From positions 62,001 to 126,000 of the forward strand of contig PUXW01000007.1 of NCBI GenBank assembly GCA_009659925.1: a DNA stretch of 64,000 nt, written 5' to 3'. This document shows, in pieces, positions 54,601 through 63,190 of the stretch (positions are counted from its first letter, which is position 1; every line of letters starts with the position of its first letter). The stretch comes from Nitratiruptor sp. (GTDB lineage Bacteria > Campylobacterota > Campylobacteria > Campylobacterales > Nitratiruptoraceae). Position numbers and translations under genes: made by a program. The notes under the pieces are model-generated. The model saw only the letters and a program-made list of their open reading frames with translations. It was not told the DNA's origin and did no database searches.

Positions 54601-56583
54601 TTAGGTCTTGTAGCGTGCCAGTTCGGCTTTGAGCTTGTCGATCTGCTTGTAGAGAAACTCGGTAGCCCGTGCGATCTCCTCCACATTCCGGGCGTTGAGG
54701 GAGGAGAGTTGGTTGATCTTGTCCACATCGTTGATGATCTCTTCGATTTGACCGATGATACTTTTGAGTTTCTGGGAGGAGGCGAGGTTCTCTTTGACCG
54801 TTTGATTCATCGTCTCGGTCACATGGTCCACATCCTCCCCAATGACGCTGGCCTCCTTGGAGAGTTTGGTAATCTGGCTGGCATTCTCCAAAATCTTCTG
54901 GTTGATCTCCTCGATGGCGTTGATGAGGGAGGAGATGATAGCGCTGATATGGGCCACATGGTCTCGACTCTTCTCGGCCAGGGCCCGGACCTCCTCGGCT
55001 ACGACGGCAAACCCCTTCCCGTGCTCTCCAGCCCGGGCTGCTTCGATAGCGGCATTGAGGGCCAGAAGGTTGGTCTGGTTGGAGATCTCCTCGATGAGCC
55101 CGAGTACATCCTTGGTCTCATCGGTGGCTTTGATGAGGCGTTGGAGTTCTTGGACGATGACCTCCTCCTCGTCGGCGCTGCGCTGGACCGTCTCGACGAG
55201 GTTGTTCAGCTTCTCATGGGAGCTTTGAAGCCGCTCGTTGGATTTGACAATCTCCTTTTGGGAGTGTTCGAGAACCTGGATCGATTCGGAGAGGGGCTCT
55301 TTGATCTTGAGGGCGTTCTTGGCGGTGTTGGCCACGAAATAGGCCTCCTCTTCCATATTTTTTCCAATCTCCAGGGAGGTGGTGGAGAGCTCCTTGGCCG
55401 TCTTGGAGTTTTGGGCGATGGCCTCTTTGGTCATGGTGATGACTCGCTCGCAAAAGTCGATGAGTTTATTGATGCTCCGGGCAATCTGTCCGAGCTCATC
55501 CTCCCCTTCGATCTCGATCCGCTTGTTGAAATCCCTGGTCTCGACGATCTGGCTTAGAGCCTCGTTGATCCGGTCGATCTTGAGGTTGATGCTCTTGATG
55601 ATGAGGTAACCAATCCCAAGGGCGATCCCGATCCCAAGGAGGCTAAAGAGGAGGGTGAGGTAGAAGGTCCGCTTCCCGCTCTCGATGGAGCGATCCACCT
55701 CTTCAAGGATGCTCCGGGCGATGAAGTCCTCCACCTTTTTGAGCTTGTTGATCTTGCTGGTGATCTGCTCGAACCAGTAGGCCGGATCGATATGGAATCC
55801 CCCTTCCCGACCAAGCCGCATAGCGATCTCCTCCATCCGCTTCACCTCGTCGATGTCGCTTCCCCGGACAGTGCGTCGGTAATACTCGATCAACTTGGGG
55901 GAGGCGGCTACTTCGAAGGCTTTGAGGAAGGCCTCCTGCTGGCTCACAAGACGCACGAATTTGACGAAAAAGCCCTCCAGGAAGCTATCCCTGGCAAAGG
56001 TGTTGGAGAGGACGGCCCGCTCGATTCCAGCCCGCTCCTTTGCCAACATGAAGTCGGTGTAGGCAATGAGCTCCCGGGAGATCTTGGCATTTTGGCTCCG
56101 TTTGGCCAGCTCTCCGATGGTGTCGATGATATAGGCGTTCAAGGAGGAGAAGAAGGCGATAGCCTCCTTGGTTGCAATCTCTTGGCGCAGGATCTTGCGG
56201 CGCAATTGGGGGAGGAGGGCGAGGCGTTGGAGGATCTTCTGGATACGGTGCTGGATATCTGCGTCGATGGAGCGGTAGTGGTCGGTCCTGATAAAGGCCT
56301 TGAGTTTGGCGATGTGGCGATCGGTAAGACGCTGCTGGTGCCGGATCTCCTGGGCGAATTTGCTCCCTCCACTTCCCAAATATCCCGCCGTTCGTCCCCG
56401 CTCTTTCTGGAGCTCGTGCACCACATTGGAGAGATAGATACTGAGGAGGATCTCATCCTTGAGCTTCTTGTTCTGGGTGTAGGATGCAAAACTCTCCTCA
56501 AGAATCACATAGGACAAGCCAATAATATAGAGGCTGAAAAAGAGGATGAGTGCAATCTGTTTGGACTTGACACTCTGCCACAT
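54601..56583 (-). CDS. Methyl-accepting chemotaxis protein with nitrate/nitrite-sensing (NIT) domain
   Basis: A 660-aa inner-membrane receptor. TM1 is at about 8-30. The periplasmic NIT-type domain (about 45-290) has the hallmark ELQKERGRTAGYLGSGG near 57. TM2 is at about 308-330, HAMP at about 330-385, and a signalling domain with tip EEISNQTNLLALNAAIEAAR near 495. It ends ARYKT with no CheR-tethering pentapeptide. The adjacent cheR may modify it. The ligand nitrate or nitrite is inferred from the domain family and fits a respiring Campylobacterota. Confidence 0.93.
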   Translation of the reverse strand: MWQSVKSKQIALILFFSLYIIGLSYVILEESFASYTQNKKLKDEILLSIYLSNVVHELQKERGRTAGYLGSGGSKFAQEIRHQQRLTDRHIAKLKAFIRTDHYRSIDADIQHRIQKILQRLALLPQLRRKILRQEIATKEAIAFFSSLNAYIIDTIGELAKRSQNAKISRELIAYTDFMLAKERAGIERAVLSNTFARDSFLEGFFVKFVRLVSQQEAFLKAFEVAASPKLIEYYRRTVRGSDIDEVKRMEEIAMRLGREGGFHIDPAYWFEQITSKINKLKKVEDFIARSILEEVDRSIESGKRTFYLTLLFSLLGIGIALGIGYLIIKSINLKIDRINEALSQIVETRDFNKRIEIEGEDELGQIARSINKLIDFCERVITMTKEAIAQNSKTAKELSTTSLEIGKNMEEEAYFVANTAKNALKIKEPLSESIQVLEHSQKEIVKSNERLQSSHEKLNNLVETVQRSADEEEVIVQELQRLIKATDETKDVLGLIEEISNQTNLLALNAAIEAARAGEHGKGFAVVAEEVRALAEKSRDHVAHISAIISSLINAIEEINQKILENASQITKLSKEASVIGEDVDHVTETMNQTVKENLASSQKLKSIIGQIEEIINDVDKINQLSSLNARNVEEIARATEFLYKQIDKLKAELARYKT

Positions 56584-56601
56584 CGCAAACGGCCTTTATG
56601 G

Positions 56602-56607
56602 TAAAAT
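56602..56607 (+). promoter_or_regulatory. Putative -10 box for ybeY
   Basis: TGGTAAAAT, an extended -10-like sequence 20 bp before the ybeY ATG, in the 43-bp gap from the divergent chemoreceptor gene. Confidence 0.4.
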
Positions 56608-56626
56608 TGCAACGAAAGAGAGGACA

Positions 56627-57046
56627 ATGGTCGCAATAGACAACCAGACCCAACTGCCCATCCCACAAGCCATTATCGAACGAATAGCCCGAAAGTTGAC
56701 GGATCGTCCCATCGAGCTCCTCGTGGTAGATGATAGCACAATTCAACGGCTCAATCGCCAATTCCGCAGTATCGACAGGCCAACTGATGTTTTAAGTTTC
56801 CCTTTGGAAGCAACTCCCGGAGCTCCCCTTGGGAGTATCGTCATCAGTGCCGATCGGGTCGTCGAGGCGGCTAGACGATTCGGCCATAGCCCCGAGGAAG
56901 AACTCCTCCTCCTCTTCATCCACGGCCTCCTCCACCTTTTAGGCTACGACCATGAGCAAGACCGAGGCGAGATGCGCCAGTTGGAGGTAGAGCTCATCCA
57001 AGCCTTCAACCTTCCATCCAGTCTCATCGTAAGGAGCGAATCGTGA
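56627..57046 (+). CDS. ybeY: Endoribonuclease YbeY (16S rRNA maturation)
   Basis: A zinc-dependent RNase for 16S rRNA 3'-end maturation and ribosome quality control. The 139-aa protein has the three-His zinc motif HGLLHLLGYDHEQD near residue 104 and DRPTDVLSFPLE near 50. The ATG at 56627 has AGAGAGGA upstream; a longer frame runs into the divergent chemoreceptor gene. Its TGA overlaps the start of the following exchanger. Confidence 0.95.
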   Translation: MVAIDNQTQLPIPQAIIERIARKLTDRPIELLVVDDSTIQRLNRQFRSIDRPTDVLSFPLEATPGAPLGSIVISADRVVEAARRFGHSPEEELLLLFIHGLLHLLGYDHEQDRGEMRQLEVELIQAFNLPSSLIVRSES

Positions 57047-57972
57047 TGGATTACCTCCTCTTTTTCCTTTCGATGGCCGCACTGATCAAGGGGGCCGATT
57101 GGATCATCAAGGAGAGCGAGAAGATCGCCTTACACTTTGGCATCAGCGAGTTTGTCATCGGAGCGACCCTCATCGCCCTTGGGACCAGTCTCCCTGAGAT
57201 GGCCGCCAGTATCGCCGCAAGCATCGATGGCAAGAGTGATCTGGCCATCTCCAACGTGATTGGAAGTGTGACCCTCAACATCACCCTCGTTCTGGGGCTG
57301 GTCTTCCTCATCGCCAAGCAGATCCACCCCCGGCGGGATATCTTCTCCCGGGATAGCGCCTGGGCCCTCTTCCCTATCTTCACCTTCCTCATGGTCGCTT
57401 ACGATGGAACCATTAGCCGGGGTGAGGGAATCCTCTTCCTCGTCCTCATGGGGGGTTATCTTCTCTTCCTGGCCCAAGAGCCAACCATCGTGGCCGGAGA
57501 GATCGACGAAGAGGTGAAACGGGAGCCCTTCAACTGGCCTCCAACCATCCTCTGGCTTACCTTTGGCTTCATCGCCGTGGTCTACGGAGCCGACATCGCT
57601 ATTGAGAGCGCCTCCAACATCGCCCGCCACCTTGGGGTCCGGGAGTGGCTCATTGGCCTCTTCCTCGTGGCCTTTGGTACCAGTTTGCCCGAACTGGTGG
57701 TGAGTATCCAGGCGGCCTGGAACGGGAAAGCCGATATGAGCATTGGCAACATCATCGGCTCCAATGTGGCCAACTTCAGCGTCGTTTTAGGTTCTGCCGC
57801 TACAATCAACCCCCTCCGGGTCGACCTGGTTCGGGATGGCTTCGACATCCTCGTGGCCCTCATCGCCTCGTTGATGCTGGTCTTCATCACCGCCACCAAG
57901 CTCTACAACCGCTCGGCGGGAATCGCCCTGCTAGCGACCCTGGCCATCTTCCTCATCAATCATACCCCTTGA
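57043..57972 (+). CDS. Calcium/sodium antiporter, CaCA family (YrbG-like)
   Basis: A 309-aa membrane exchanger with ten hydrophobic segments in two inverted halves. Each half has the alpha-repeat: IGATLIALGTSLPEMAASI near 39 with SNVIGSVTLNITLVLG near 70, and LVAFGTSLPELVVSIQAA near 207 with GNIIGSNVANFSVVLG near 237. These GTSLPE motifs are diagnostic. The start is GTG at 57043 (6 nt after AAGGAG) or ATG at 57046. It overlaps convergent mrdA by 17 bp. Confidence 0.95.
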   Translation: MMDYLLFFLSMAALIKGADWIIKESEKIALHFGISEFVIGATLIALGTSLPEMAASIAASIDGKSDLAISNVIGSVTLNITLVLGLVFLIAKQIHPRRDIFSRDSAWALFPIFTFLMVAYDGTISRGEGILFLVLMGGYLLFLAQEPTIVAGEIDEEVKREPFNWPPTILWLTFGFIAVVYGADIAIESASNIARHLGVREWLIGLFLVAFGTSLPELVVSIQAAWNGKADMSIGNIIGSNVANFSVVLGSAATINPLRVDLVRDGFDILVALIASLMLVFITATKLYNRSAGIALLATLAIFLINHTP

Positions 57973-59725
57973 GGTAGCCAAGCTCGATGAGTTTGTCGTA
58001 GATCTTGGAGACGATGGGCCCGGCCGCTGAACCTCCGTGGCCCCCGTGTTCAACCAGAACCGTGACGATGAACTGGGGATCCTGGTAGGGGCCGTAGGTG
58101 GTCAGCCAGGCGTGGGAGCGCATGAAGTAGGCCATATCCTCCTCCTTCATCCGCTCCTTCTCCTCCTGGGGAATCCCCACCACCTGGGCCGTTCCCGTCT
58201 TGCCGGCGATGGGAACGGGGGTAGAGATGTGATAAGTAGCCGTCCCCTTGGGAGCGTTGCACACCTCATACATCGCCTCCCGAATGGCGGGAAGCATCCG
58301 CTTTTGTCCAAGGGTCAAGACATCCTTACTCGGAAAATCACCGACATTCTTGGCGAAGTGGGGGGTTGGGAGGCGACCGGTGGCGATGAGGGCGGTATAG
58401 TTGGCAATTTGCATCGGGGTTACCAGGACATATCCCTGCCCGATGGCCGAGACCACCGTCTCGCCGATATACCAGGGCATCTTGTAGTGTTTGGCCTTCC
58501 ACTCCTTGTCGGGGATGACTCCGATGAACTCGTTGGGCAGGTCGACGCCGCTCTTTTTGGCAAATCCCATGGTCCGGAGCATTTTGGCGATCCGATCGAT
58601 GCCAACCCGCAAACTCCCTTCATAAAAGTAGACATCACAACTCTCCCGAATCGCCTTGCGCAACCGCACCTCCCCATGGCCATAGCGGCTCCAGCACCGG
58701 AACTTGCGGCGCCCGATCTGGATGGCTCCGTTGCAATAGAAGGCGCTCATTGGGGTCAACAGCCCCGCTTCGAGGAAGGAGAGGGCCACCCCCATCTTGA
58801 TGGTCGACCCTGGAGGGTAGAGGCCGTTGACCAGCTTGTTGGTGAAGGGGTGGTTGAGGTCGTTGATGATCTCCTGCCACTGCTTCCGGCTAATCCCATT
58901 GACAAAGAGGTTCAAATCGTATTCGGGGAAGCTTCCAGCCGCCAGGATCTCCCCGTTGGTGCGCATGACGATGGCCACCCCCGCCTTCCCTTGGAAGAGC
59001 TCTTGGATGTACTTTTGCAACCGTACATCGAGGGTGAGGTGGAGATTGCGGTTTTGCACGGGATTCTTCTGCTCCAGAACGGCAATCTCTTGGTTGTAGG
59101 CGGTTACCTTGAGCTTCTTGTAGCCCAACTCCCCCTCGAGGTAGCGGTTGTAGTAGCGCTCCAGACCGCTCTTGCCGATGATCCCTACCGCCTTGGCCAC
59201 CTTGTCCTTGGCCGCCTCCTTGGCATTCGTCCTGGCGACATAGCCGATAACGTGGGAAGCCAACTCCTTGTAGGGGTAGTACCGCTTAAAGGTGGGCTCG
59301 ATACGCACGAGCTCCTCCATGGCTAAGCCGGTGTAGCGGCTGAGCATCTGATCGTAATCGACATAGGGGATGACCTCGATGTAGTCGTGGTTGTAGTAGG
59401 AGTTTTGGCGCTGGTAGCGGCGCATCAGCTTGGTGGCATTCTCCTCGGGGAAGTAGTCGATAATCCGCTGGATGACCTGGCTTAGTTGGGATTTGGAGAG
59501 GTGGGGGGCCACTTTGATCTTGAACCCCACGTAGTTGACAGCTAGAGGGACCCCGTTGCAATCGTAGATCTCCCCCCGGGTTGGAAGGATGCGCTCCGTC
59601 TTGATCATGTTCTGTTTGGCCAGGGCCTCGTAGTAGTCGTTGGATTTGATGGTCAGATAGTAGACCTTGGAGAGGAGCAAAAGCCAAACGGTGACGAAGA
59701 GGGCGATGATGAACTTAAAGCGCAT
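57956..59725 (-). CDS. mrdA: Penicillin-binding protein 2, peptidoglycan transpeptidase
   Basis: A class B PBP of the elongation machinery, partner of RodA. The 589-aa protein has an N-terminal membrane anchor (5-25), a dimerisation domain with RGEIYDCNGVPLAVN near 50, and a transpeptidase domain. The active-site Ser is in PPGSTIKMG near residue 306, the second motif in RESCDVYFYEG (SxD form, as is usual for PBP2), and the third is GKTGTAQV near 504. It overlaps the upstream membrane-protein gene by 11 nt and ends the envelope operon. No rodA is adjacent. Confidence 0.96.
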   Translation of the reverse strand: MRFKFIIALFVTVWLLLLSKVYYLTIKSNDYYEALAKQNMIKTERILPTRGEIYDCNGVPLAVNYVGFKIKVAPHLSKSQLSQVIQRIIDYFPEENATKLMRRYQRQNSYYNHDYIEVIPYVDYDQMLSRYTGLAMEELVRIEPTFKRYYPYKELASHVIGYVARTNAKEAAKDKVAKAVGIIGKSGLERYYNRYLEGELGYKKLKVTAYNQEIAVLEQKNPVQNRNLHLTLDVRLQKYIQELFQGKAGVAIVMRTNGEILAAGSFPEYDLNLFVNGISRKQWQEIINDLNHPFTNKLVNGLYPPGSTIKMGVALSFLEAGLLTPMSAFYCNGAIQIGRRKFRCWSRYGHGEVRLRKAIRESCDVYFYEGSLRVGIDRIAKMLRTMGFAKKSGVDLPNEFIGVIPDKEWKAKHYKMPWYIGETVVSAIGQGYVLVTPMQIANYTALIATGRLPTPHFAKNVGDFPSKDVLTLGQKRMLPAIREAMYEVCNAPKGTATYHISTPVPIAGKTGTAQVVGIPQEEKERMKEEDMAYFMRSHAWLTTYGPYQDPQFIVTVLVEHGGHGGSAAGPIVSKIYDKLIELGYLKGYD

Positions 59726-60158
59726 GGAGCACCATGAGATCGAGGATGATGTAAAGCCCCAGGAGCAGGGGATCCACTGGATCCAAATTCACACCAAGGA
59801 TCTGGCCGTAAAAGAGCAAGACCCCTTCGAGAATGAGGTAGTAGAAGAGGACCGAAAGGGCCATGGTACAGGAGGGGCAGGCCACATAGCGAAAGAGCCA
59901 GCGCATCGCCAGTTGGTAGAAGAGCAGGGCGATGAAGAGGCTCATGAAGGGGAGGGAGTGGTCGATTTCAAAAATGTACAAATAGAGGAGGGCGCCGATG
60001 CGCTCAAAGGTCCTCCCTTGGAGGAAGTACCAAGCCATGACTCCCAGCAGGGGGGGCAAATAGACGTAGATAGTGGTCAAGGGCTCGTAAAAGAGTAAGA
60101 GCCCCAGGAGCCAGGCAATCCGCTTTAGAGTCTGCGCATCATAGCCACTTCGTTGCAT
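59715..60158 (-). CDS. Integral membrane protein of unknown function (Cj0651-position)
   Basis: A 147-aa protein, very hydrophobic, with four or five predicted membrane segments (LLGLLLFYEPLTTIYVYLP onward) and a CPSC motif near residue 107. It sits between the acetyltransferase and mrdA, where Campylobacter has a small membrane protein of similar size (from memory). The start is uncertain: the ATG at 60158 lies inside the acetyltransferase gene and has no clear ribosome site. An ATG at 60176 is an alternative. It could act with PBP2, by context only. Confidence 0.7.
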   Translation of the reverse strand: MQRSGYDAQTLKRIAWLLGLLLFYEPLTTIYVYLPPLLGVMAWYFLQGRTFERIGALLYLYIFEIDHSLPFMSLFIALLFYQLAMRWLFRYVACPSCTMALSVLFYYLILEGVLLFYGQILGVNLDPVDPLLLGLYIILDLMVLHAL

Positions 60159-60589
60159 ACTGGAAAGTGCTTGCATCGGATACAATCTTGCCAGATCTTG
60201 TGCTCTGGAATGGCACTCTTTTGGATCTCCTCGAAACCAAGACGCTGGAAGAAGGGCTTGGTATAGGTCAGGGCCAGGACCTCCTGGACCCCCAGGGCGC
60301 GCCCCTCTTCCAGGGCCATTTGGACCAGCTGACCCCCCACCCCTTTGCCCCGCCACCCCTCCTTGACGACGAGGCTGCGGATCTCAGCGAGCCGGACCGA
60401 GTGGATATGGAGGGCTACATACCCGATAATCTCCTCCCCTACATGGGCGACGAAGTAGGAGCGGATGTTGGTGGCCACCTCATCGTCGCTGCGGGGCAGG
60501 ATCACCCCACTTTCTACCTCGGAAGCGACGAGGGATTGCATCTGGGCTATATCAGCGAGTCTCGCTTTGCGGTAGGATATTGGCTCCAA
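60125..60589 (-). CDS. GNAT N-acetyltransferase, probable N-acetylglutamate synthase (ArgA-like)
   Basis: A 154-aa GNAT-fold enzyme. The acetyl-CoA loop is in VVKEGWRGKGVGGQL near residue 74. The C-terminal motif HKIWQDCIRCKHFPVCNEVAM with three Cys is, from memory, characteristic of stand-alone ArgA-type N-acetylglutamate synthases that begin arginine synthesis; EIRSLVV and ALTYTKPFFQRLGF fit too. The start is TTG at 60589, with GGAG 7 nt upstream. It overlaps engB by 38 nt. Other acetyl acceptors are possible. Confidence 0.85.
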   Translation of the reverse strand: MEPISYRKARLADIAQMQSLVASEVESGVILPRSDDEVATNIRSYFVAHVGEEIIGYVALHIHSVRLAEIRSLVVKEGWRGKGVGGQLVQMALEEGRALGVQEVLALTYTKPFFQRLGFEEIQKSAIPEHKIWQDCIRCKHFPVCNEVAMMRRL

Positions 60590-61175
60590 AAAGGTGCTCC
60601 AGAATAGCTTGGCGAAGAGCGTCGATCCCCTGGCCTTTGGTGGCAGAGACCAAAAGGGCCTCCGGATAGGCCCGGCGCAAGGCCGCCCGCTCCCGCTGTT
60701 TCAATTTGTCGGCCTTGGTGAAGACCTCCAGAATGAGCTGATCCCCTCGTTTGATCTGCTCCAGGAACTCCTTGGTCTGCTGGTCGATGGGCAAATCGAA
60801 GTGGCGGGCATCCCGCAAGTGGACGAAGACGCGAATCGCATCCCGCTTGGCCAAGAATTCGGTGAGCTTGCGTCCCCACTCTTCTTGCAAGCGTTTGCTC
60901 CGTTTGGCATAGCCGTAGCCTGGAAGATCGACGAAGCGCACCGGATAGCCCTCCTCCCCGATGCGATAGAGCACGTCGAAGAAGTTGATGAGACTCGTCT
61001 TCCCAGGCGTCGCCGAGCTCTTGGCCAGCCCCTTGCGTCCGGTCAAGGCGTTGATGAGGGAGCTTTTGCCCACATTGGATCGACCCAGGAAGGCCACCTC
61101 GCTCAAGCTGGCCGGAGGGGCCTGGCGGATGGAGGGGGCGCTGGTGAGGAATTTGGCCTGGACTGGCTGGATCAT
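60552..61175 (-). CDS. engB: Ribosome biogenesis GTP-binding protein YsxC/EngB
   Basis: An essential GTPase of large-subunit assembly. The 207-aa protein has G1 LGRSNVGKSSLIN near residue 32, a switch region SATPGKTSLINFF, G3 VDLPGYGYAKR near 80, and G4 TKADK near 143. Its start overlaps the lptA stop (ATGA). The order engB-lptA is shared with Campylobacter. Confidence 0.97.
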   Translation of the reverse strand: MIQPVQAKFLTSAPSIRQAPPASLSEVAFLGRSNVGKSSLINALTGRKGLAKSSATPGKTSLINFFDVLYRIGEEGYPVRFVDLPGYGYAKRSKRLQEEWGRKLTEFLAKRDAIRVFVHLRDARHFDLPIDQQTKEFLEQIKRGDQLILEVFTKADKLKQRERAALRRAYPEALLVSATKGQGIDALRQAILEHLFGANILPQSETR

Positions 61176-61630
61176 GGGGTTTCGATCTTGAAGATCAGCT
61201 CGACCGGTTTCTCCTCGCTCCCCTCCACCCGCAAATTGCCGCTGCGCAGGTCGAGAATAACCTTGTGGGCGATGATCTTGCGCTCGTCGGGATATTGGGT
61301 GATATGGACATTGCCTCGGAGGAGGTACTCCTTCTTCAACGGGTAATAGATTAGCTCCTTGGCCGAGCCTTTGTAGTGTTTCCCCTTGCGAAAGAGTTCG
61401 AAACGGACATTGCCCACTACCACAAACTTCACCGGCTTTTTCGCTTTGTTGAAGTAGATGTAGGCCGTATCGGCCCGGATCACATCCCGTCCCTGGCGGA
61501 AGAGGACCCCGCCGAGGAACTTGGTTACCATCCGCTTCTGATCGGCCTCAAGCCGCTTCGCTTTGATCTGGACCTCCTGGGCCGCCACCAAGGGGAGAAG
61601 GGCCAGGAGGAGAGGAAGGAGCCATCTCAT
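61172..61630 (-). CDS. lptA: LPS transport periplasmic protein LptA
   Basis: Forms the periplasmic bridge carrying LPS from LptC to LptD. The 152-aa protein has a signal peptide (residues 1-17, ending LVAA) and an OstA-type beta-jellyroll: VQIKAKRLEADQKRMVTKFL near 20, FRQGRDVIRADTAYIYF near 47, and a later ELIYYPLKKEYLLRGNVHIT. It is coupled to lptC upstream and engB downstream by 4-nt overlaps. Confidence 0.93.
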   Translation of the reverse strand: MRWLLPLLLALLPLVAAQEVQIKAKRLEADQKRMVTKFLGGVLFRQGRDVIRADTAYIYFNKAKKPVKFVVVGNVRFELFRKGKHYKGSAKELIYYPLKKEYLLRGNVHITQYPDERKIIAHKVILDLRSGNLRVEGSEEKPVELIFKIETP

Positions 61631-62124
61631 CGGATCAACGCCTTTGCATCGATATCGTAGGCTACTATTTTACCATTTTTTCTCAAATAGAAGAGCTTGG
61701 AACCGCTCATATTGAGCTCGGGACTTTCAAATTCAAAGGGAGTCGGGGTGTAGATAAGCTCTTTGTCGATGACATAGTTGGCCTTTTGGGTGTAGAAGCG
61801 ATAGAGCTTGGAGCTATAGGCCACATCCCCCCGGAGCCGTACGATCCCGACCTTGTAGATCCCCCGCTGGGCCCGGAGCCGCTCGTCCCGTCCCACCAGA
61901 CGGATCCTGGGGGAGACGATGTAGATCTGGCGGTGTTTGTAGAGTCCATAGCGTCCACTCAGGATGAGATTGGTCCCATTGGTGTCCATCTGGCGAACTT
62001 GGAAATTTTGAAACCGCAGCATCGGGGCACTCTCTTGCAGACCCGGCAAATCGTAGGGTTGAAAGAGGAGGAGCCAACCGAGGATGAAGAGGACGAGGGA
62101 GATGTAAAAGAGGGAGATCTTCAC
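61627..62124 (-). CDS. lptC: LPS export ABC transporter periplasmic protein LptC
   Basis: A 165-aa inner-membrane-anchored protein: one N-terminal membrane helix (about 5-22), then a beta-jellyroll with RQMDTNGTNLILSGRYGLYK near 48 and a later PFEFESPELNMSGSKLFY. It receives LPS from LptBFG and passes it to LptA. Sequence similarity in this family is low; the position between kdsC and lptA makes the call firm. Confidence 0.88.
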   Translation of the reverse strand: MKISLFYISLVLFILGWLLLFQPYDLPGLQESAPMLRFQNFQVRQMDTNGTNLILSGRYGLYKHRQIYIVSPRIRLVGRDERLRAQRGIYKVGIVRLRGDVAYSSKLYRFYTQKANYVIDKELIYTPTPFEFESPELNMSGSKLFYLRKNGKIVAYDIDAKALIR

Positions 62125-62621
62125 GGCACTTTCCAGAAGTTCAAGTAGGCTTCCAAGAGCCCCTCCCGTTCCAACAGGTACTCAATCATCTCGCGAATGG
62201 CCCCATCCCCACCACGCCGGGAGAGGACCACATCCACCACCTCCTCAATGTGGGGGGAGCCATTTTGGGGCATGAAGGCAAGAGCGACCTTGGAGAGGAG
62301 GCGGTAGTCGTTGAGATCGTCCCCGATGGCCGCTACCCGCTCCAGCGGGATCCCCAGCTCCTCTACCAATTGCTCCAATCGCTCCTCTTTCCGTTTGACC
62401 CCCTGGTAGAGGTAGTCGATTCCAAGCTCTCTGGCCCGGATCGCCACCACCTCCGAGGTGCGCCCAGTGATAATGGCTACCCGCTTTCCGAAACGCTTCC
62501 AGGCGACGATGGCAAATCCATCATGCACATCGAAACTTTTGAGTTCCTCTCCACTCCCGCTATAGGTGATCTTCCCATCGGTCATACACCCATCTACATC
62601 GAGTACGAGGAGATCGATCAT
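62121..62621 (-). CDS. kdsC: 3-deoxy-D-manno-octulosonate 8-phosphate phosphatase (KdsC), HAD family
   Basis: Dephosphorylates KDO-8-P on the way to LPS inner core. The 166-aa protein has HAD motif I VLDVDGCMTDGKITY at residues 6-20, motif II IITGRTSEVV near 54, and motif IV IGDDLNDYRLL near 100. It lacks a cap domain, as KdsC enzymes do (they act as tetramers). It is coupled to hisB and lptC by 4-nt overlaps. Confidence 0.94.
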   Translation of the reverse strand: MIDLLVLDVDGCMTDGKITYSGSGEELKSFDVHDGFAIVAWKRFGKRVAIITGRTSEVVAIRARELGIDYLYQGVKRKEERLEQLVEELGIPLERVAAIGDDLNDYRLLSKVALAFMPQNGSPHIEEVVDVVLSRRGGDGAIREMIEYLLEREGLLEAYLNFWKVP

Positions 62622-63190
62622 AGACTTCCCTTGGTACTTGGCAGACCGGCCCGCTCGTCGAAACGGAGGGCCCGGCGCAGAGCGAGGGCAAGGGCTTTGA
62701 AGGTCGCTTCGGCGATGTGGTGGCGATTCTTGCCCCGGAGCTGGGTGACATGGCAGGTGATCCGGGCATTGGAGACGAAGGCCCGGAAGAACTCCTCCAC
62801 CAGTTCGGCGTCGAAGGTACCGATCTTGCCATCAAGATCGACCTCGAAGAGGAGGTAGGGGCGGTTGGAGAGGTCGATGGCACAGCTAATGGCAGCCTCG
62901 TCCATCACCACCACTCCATCCCCAAAGCGCTCCCGCCCCTTGGGCGGAAAGGCTGCCTCGTGGAAGAGCTCCCCCAGGAGGATCCCCACATCTTCGACAC
63001 TGTGGTGGAAGTCGACATGGAGATCCCCCTGACACCGGATGGCAAGATCCATCCGGCTGTGTTTAGCCAAGGCTTCGAGCATATGGTCGAAGAAGCCAAT
63101 TCCCGTTTCAATCTCGCCCCGGCCCATCCCATCGAGGGTGAGGGCAACTTCGACCCGGGTCTCCTTGGTCTCACGACTGCGCCGGATCAT
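62618..63190 (-). CDS. hisB: Imidazoleglycerol-phosphate dehydratase
   Basis: The histidine-pathway dehydratase, monofunctional form. The 190-aa protein shows GIGFFDHMLEALAKHSRMDL near 31, DLHVDFHHSVEDVGILLG near 56, and the second His cluster AKGKNRHHIAEATFKALALAL-like segment near 150 (RGKNRHHIAE). It sits alone among envelope genes rather than in a his operon and is coupled on both sides by 4-nt overlaps. Confidence 0.97.
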   Translation of the reverse strand: MIRRSRETKETRVEVALTLDGMGRGEIETGIGFFDHMLEALAKHSRMDLAIRCQGDLHVDFHHSVEDVGILLGELFHEAAFPPKGRERFGDGVVVMDEAAISCAIDLSNRPYLLFEVDLDGKIGTFDAELVEEFFRAFVSNARITCHVTQLRGKNRHHIAEATFKALALALRRALRFDERAGLPSTKGSL

